A DNA stretch of 64,000 nucleotides. Source: Solanum dulcamara (taxonomy: Eukaryota > Streptophyta > Magnoliopsida > Solanales > Solanaceae). The first letter of the stretch is position 1. The number at the start of each line of letters is the position of its first letter. The position numbers and the translations under genes were made by a program. The DNA is taken from assembly GCF_947179165.1 (NCBI RefSeq), contig NC_077238.1:35949793-36013792 (forward strand), in the 5' to 3' direction. Shown one piece after another: positions 60,975 to 64,000 of the stretch. The notes under the pieces were generated by a model. That model made no database searches. It was not told where the DNA came from and saw nothing but the letters and a program-made list of their open reading frames with translations.

Positions 60975-63108
60975 TGTAAGACCCCGGAATTCAGAAGGTT
61001 GGAACCAAGGAGAATCCCCAAATTTTCAAACCTACCCATGTTTATGAGTCACTCTACGGCTCGTAGAGCTTTCTACGACTCATAAGGGTGAGTCATAGAG
61101 TGACCCCTCGAGCAAAATAAGATGTTGCCCTCAGGAGAGGTTCTACAATTTGCCAGGATAAGTCATCGAAGTTGTTACGGGTTGTAAGAATGACTCGTGG
61201 CAAAACTTTAGAGACTCTGCAATTTCAGGTTTTTAGGACGTGCAGGACGAGCCCAAAGAATGGCCCGTAGATGCTTTGACGAGTCGTAAACATGACCTGT
61301 TCTCAAACTTCAGAGACTCAAATTTTCAAGCTTTTCCTCAGACCTGCAGGATGAGTCATTTAGACAACTCGTCATTCCTTCAACGATCCGTAGAAAGGGC
61401 CTCGTAAGGTCATTTTCTAGATTTAATAAAGGGCAGTTGTGTCTTTTCCAAAGTTCGGTTCAATGAACCAAGACATTTTTATGGCCAAGTTCAAAGTCTA
61501 TAAATATTCAATTCTTCAAATTCCCCCCCTCCATTCAATTCATTCTCCTAAAATTTTCTAAGGCAAGAGAAAAGTCTCTCAAGGTTTCTTCTTCAAGCTC
61601 AAGCTAGGGTTTTCAGATTTCTACAAGGTTTCTTCTTCAATTCTTAGTGAATTCAGGCAAGTTATGTGAGACTTGATTCATGGGCCCTTTCACCCATGAA
61701 GTCCCAAATATTTCTCATGTTTTTATTCAATTTTTAATTGATTATGAACCCTAGTTTTGATGAATTGCATTGGGATGATTCAATTCCATTTTTAGATGTT
61801 ATGAATAGTTATTACATACATGTTTTATTATTAATTGCATGATTTTAAGTTGAATTATGAATGCCCATGCATGAAGCTATTTTCAAGCTATGATTATGAA
61901 TTAAAAATGATTTTATGAGTTGATCATGAGTTAAATGATTTTCAATGAAAGTTTTATGAGTTAAAGTTGAGATTTATGATTTTGAAAGATGAAGTTATTA
62001 TGATGATCAAGGTTAAGATCAAAGAAGTTGTTATGGTGTGATAACTCCAATTCTCACACAATCAATTCTCACTGAAGTTATGGATTCTTACGAATCACTA
62101 AGTTAATGAGCTATTCCTAATATGTTTTCTAAAAATAGATTAATTGGCAGTTACTATCTTTCCCTATTATGTTATGATCATGTTTTTATAATTTTCCATT
62201 AGGATATTGACAGCACTGAGAGAGCTTCTAGGTGGGGTTCAGTCCGGTAATGCAGTTAGTTACACAAAGGAATCCTAGTAGTAACCTATAGTCTCAAACT
62301 ACGTTGCCCACGTAGGATTGCCTTCATGGCCTAGCTAGTGGATCCATATATAACACAGTTGAGTTGAGATGAGATGAATTACCTATAGAGTATGCCCTGG
62401 CAAGGTAACCTCCTCTGTCTCGATGAAGGAGTCATCAGATTCCATGTAATAGCTCGCATGGTCTTAGATATTAGTTAAAGGTCATATCCCACACAAGTTG
62501 AAGTTAAGCTATGAGTTGTAAGATGAAGTTTATGCTATGCATTGACCATGAGTTCTATATGTTTTCAAATGCTTTTAAGCTCTATTTAAGTTTATTATGA
62601 TTGGTCATGCATCATATGACATATTGAATATGCTACTTTACTTGTTCATGCATACCTCACATACTTAGTACATTCAAACGTACTAATGCACATGTTGCCT
62701 ATATTGTATCATAATGTAGGGACGGATGACACTCACGACCATCCTATTTGTGGCTAAAATTGCCCTAGATTCTCAAGGAGTTGGTGAGTCCTCATTCTAT
62801 TGAGGATAAGACTTTTATTCTTGTTGTAACATGACTTTCTTCTATGGTTAGAGTGAGATAGGAGCTTTTCCTAAGCCCCCATCAAAGACTAGACCAGAGG
62901 CATGTTTAGACAACTTATGATGTTGTCCGGTTTGGACATCCACTGAGTTTATTTCCCTTAATCCCATTCCCTTGTGATGATTACTTCCGCTTAACTTTAT
63001 CTTGATTCTTTACCTTATGTTTGCGATGTATGTTAAGATGACTTATGATTAGGGTCCCTAGCATCTCGATCGCCGTGTCATGGCTTGGCCCTAGTTTGGG
63101 TCGTGATA
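60975..63108 (+). mobile_element. Solo LTR family A copy 2, TSD GGTTG
   Basis: Starts TGTAAGACCCCGG and ends GGGTCGTGATA, 2,134 bp. GGTTG lies at 60970-60974 and 63109-63113. It is collinear with the joined LTR A1 (26685 to 25970, then 18149 to 16621) in opposite orientation. It interrupts the MULE transposase gene between the N-terminal region and the DNA-binding domain. Confidence 0.92.
61045..61405. repeat. Cluster of ACGACTCGT/ACGAGTCGT words in U3 of LTR A2
   Basis: Variants such as CTACGGCTCGTAGAG, CTACGACTCAT, GGTGAGTCAT, AATGACTCGT and GACGAGTCGT recur through the first 430 bp of the LTR. The arrangement parallels LTR A1. Confidence 0.75.
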
Positions 63109-63113
63109 GGTTG

Positions 63114-63914
63114 ATCAACACCCATAATAGCATCTACATCTAGCACATCTGCACTATCATCACTATCCAGTCTGAGCTATCAATATACTCTTCATTAACT
63201 CCTAATCTGCCAACATATCTATCCTTCTTATTTCTTCCAATACCTTCAAAGCCTATATCAATATCAGCTTCACCTACTTGTATTTCTTCAGGTACTTTCT
63301 TTTTTCTCCTAGGATTAGGATTTCTTTTGTTCCTCCTTTCAGCTCTAAAGGATCTCAATTCTTCATCAACATCTAAACCATCTTATTCAGGATTGACATT
63401 TACATCTGAGTCACTACTAGGCAGATCTGACTCAGCTTGAGCCTCATTTACATCTTAAACAACCTCAGTCTCATTCACATCTAAACCAACCTCATTCTCC
63501 ATATTTCCATTGGTATTTATATCCACAGATTCATTAATAGAGTCTGGCCATATTAAAAAACTAGCTGGAGTTGGCAATTCCTCTAACTCATCAATTTTAT
63601 GGACCACATAGACATGAAGATCATCACCATCTATTAAGTCTTTCACATAGTCTAACAATTGAATATCAGAAGTAACTTGAGCAAATTCATTATTAATTTC
63701 ATTTGACAGTTAAACCCTTCACATTTGTGTACCCAAGGTCTTTAGTGTATGAAAGAAATTTGACAAGTCTAAAATGATCTTTATCAATGGCAACGACAAA
63801 TACATCTATTTTTCTTCTATAAGTAGGGTTAGAGTTTGCATTAACATGACCCCCATGATGAAAACATGTCAAAATATAGTCGTCCATATCTAAAAAAGAA
63901 GATCCCCAACACAA
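63114..63914 (-). pseudogene. MULE transposase N-terminal region (broken)
   Basis: The frame 63699-63914 opens with MDDYILTCFHHGG, which resembles the N-terminal domain of plant MuDR transposases. Frames 63455-63658 and 63140-63358 carry the acidic/basic linker region with repeated DVNE-like words and an EYIDSSD stretch. Stops separate them, and the solo LTR interrupts the gene just downstream. Confidence 0.7.
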
Positions 63915-64000
63915 GGAAATACCTCAAAAGCCCCTTACTTTATCAGTGAAATTTCCAAAAAAACCCTAGTTACAGAATGCTAATAAAGAGAGTGGAAACA

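Larger units (their letters stand above)
58216..64000 (-). mobile_element. Decayed Mutator-like transposon (MULE), right end outside the window
   Basis: The left terminal region begins near 58216 (GGTGACCCCTTAAAATTGAC), in front of coding remains of a MuDR-type transposase on the minus strand (59409-63914). A GRF zinc-finger gene remnant is present on the + strand at 58616-59010. A solo LTR (60975-63108) interrupts the transposase. The right terminal repeat and target duplication are not in the window, so the left border is inferred. Confidence 0.7.

Overview
This is a stretch of plant nuclear DNA, most likely from a member of the nightshade family (Solanaceae) with a large, repeat-rich genome. 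The evidence is a tRNA-derived SINE that looks like the Solanaceae TS family, very long gypsy LTRs of types I associate with Solanaceae, and one conserved nuclear gene with ten exons. Genus is not decided by what I can see. There is no bacterial, organellar, rRNA or CRISPR content.

Only one intact protein-coding gene is present. It is a 3-hydroxyisobutyryl-CoA hydrolase-like gene (crotonase fold, probably mitochondrial) on the + strand, ATG 27190 to TGA 54857. Ten exons join in frame with GT...AG introns to give a 421-residue protein with its catalytic motif intact. The coding sequence is 1,266 bp but the gene covers 27.7 kb, because introns 3, 5 and 6 are filled with transposable elements.

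Layout. (1) 1-4745: a gypsy-type LTR (family B) carrying a 1,976-bp tandem duplication and a 40-bp repeat block. (2) 4746-16328: a degenerate gypsy element (family C, minus strand) with LTRs of about 3.5 kb. Its left LTR is cut by family B and its right LTR is split by a solo LTR (family D, target site duplication AATAT). (3) 16329-27189: the upstream flank of the gene. A solo LTR (family A, duplication GTTTT) sits about 500 bp before the ATG and is itself split by a chromodomain-type Ty3/gypsy element (18150-25969, duplication AGAAC) with decayed gag-protease-RT-RNaseH-integrase-chromodomain. (4) 27190-54857: the hydrolase gene. Its introns hold MITEs of at least four types, two SINE insertions, a TRIM, Copia remnants, a non-autonomous gag-protease LTR element placed 38 bp from a splice donor, and a 3.2-kb solo LTR. 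(5) 54858-64000: AT-rich 3' flank, a decayed LTR fragment, then a decayed Mutator-like transposon (minus strand) that carries a broken GRF zinc-finger/membrane protein gene and is split by a second family A solo LTR (duplication GGTTG).

Most nesting calls rest on target site duplications read directly from the sequence, so the order of insertion can be given with some confidence. Family names for LTRs (A to E, N) are local labels used only here.
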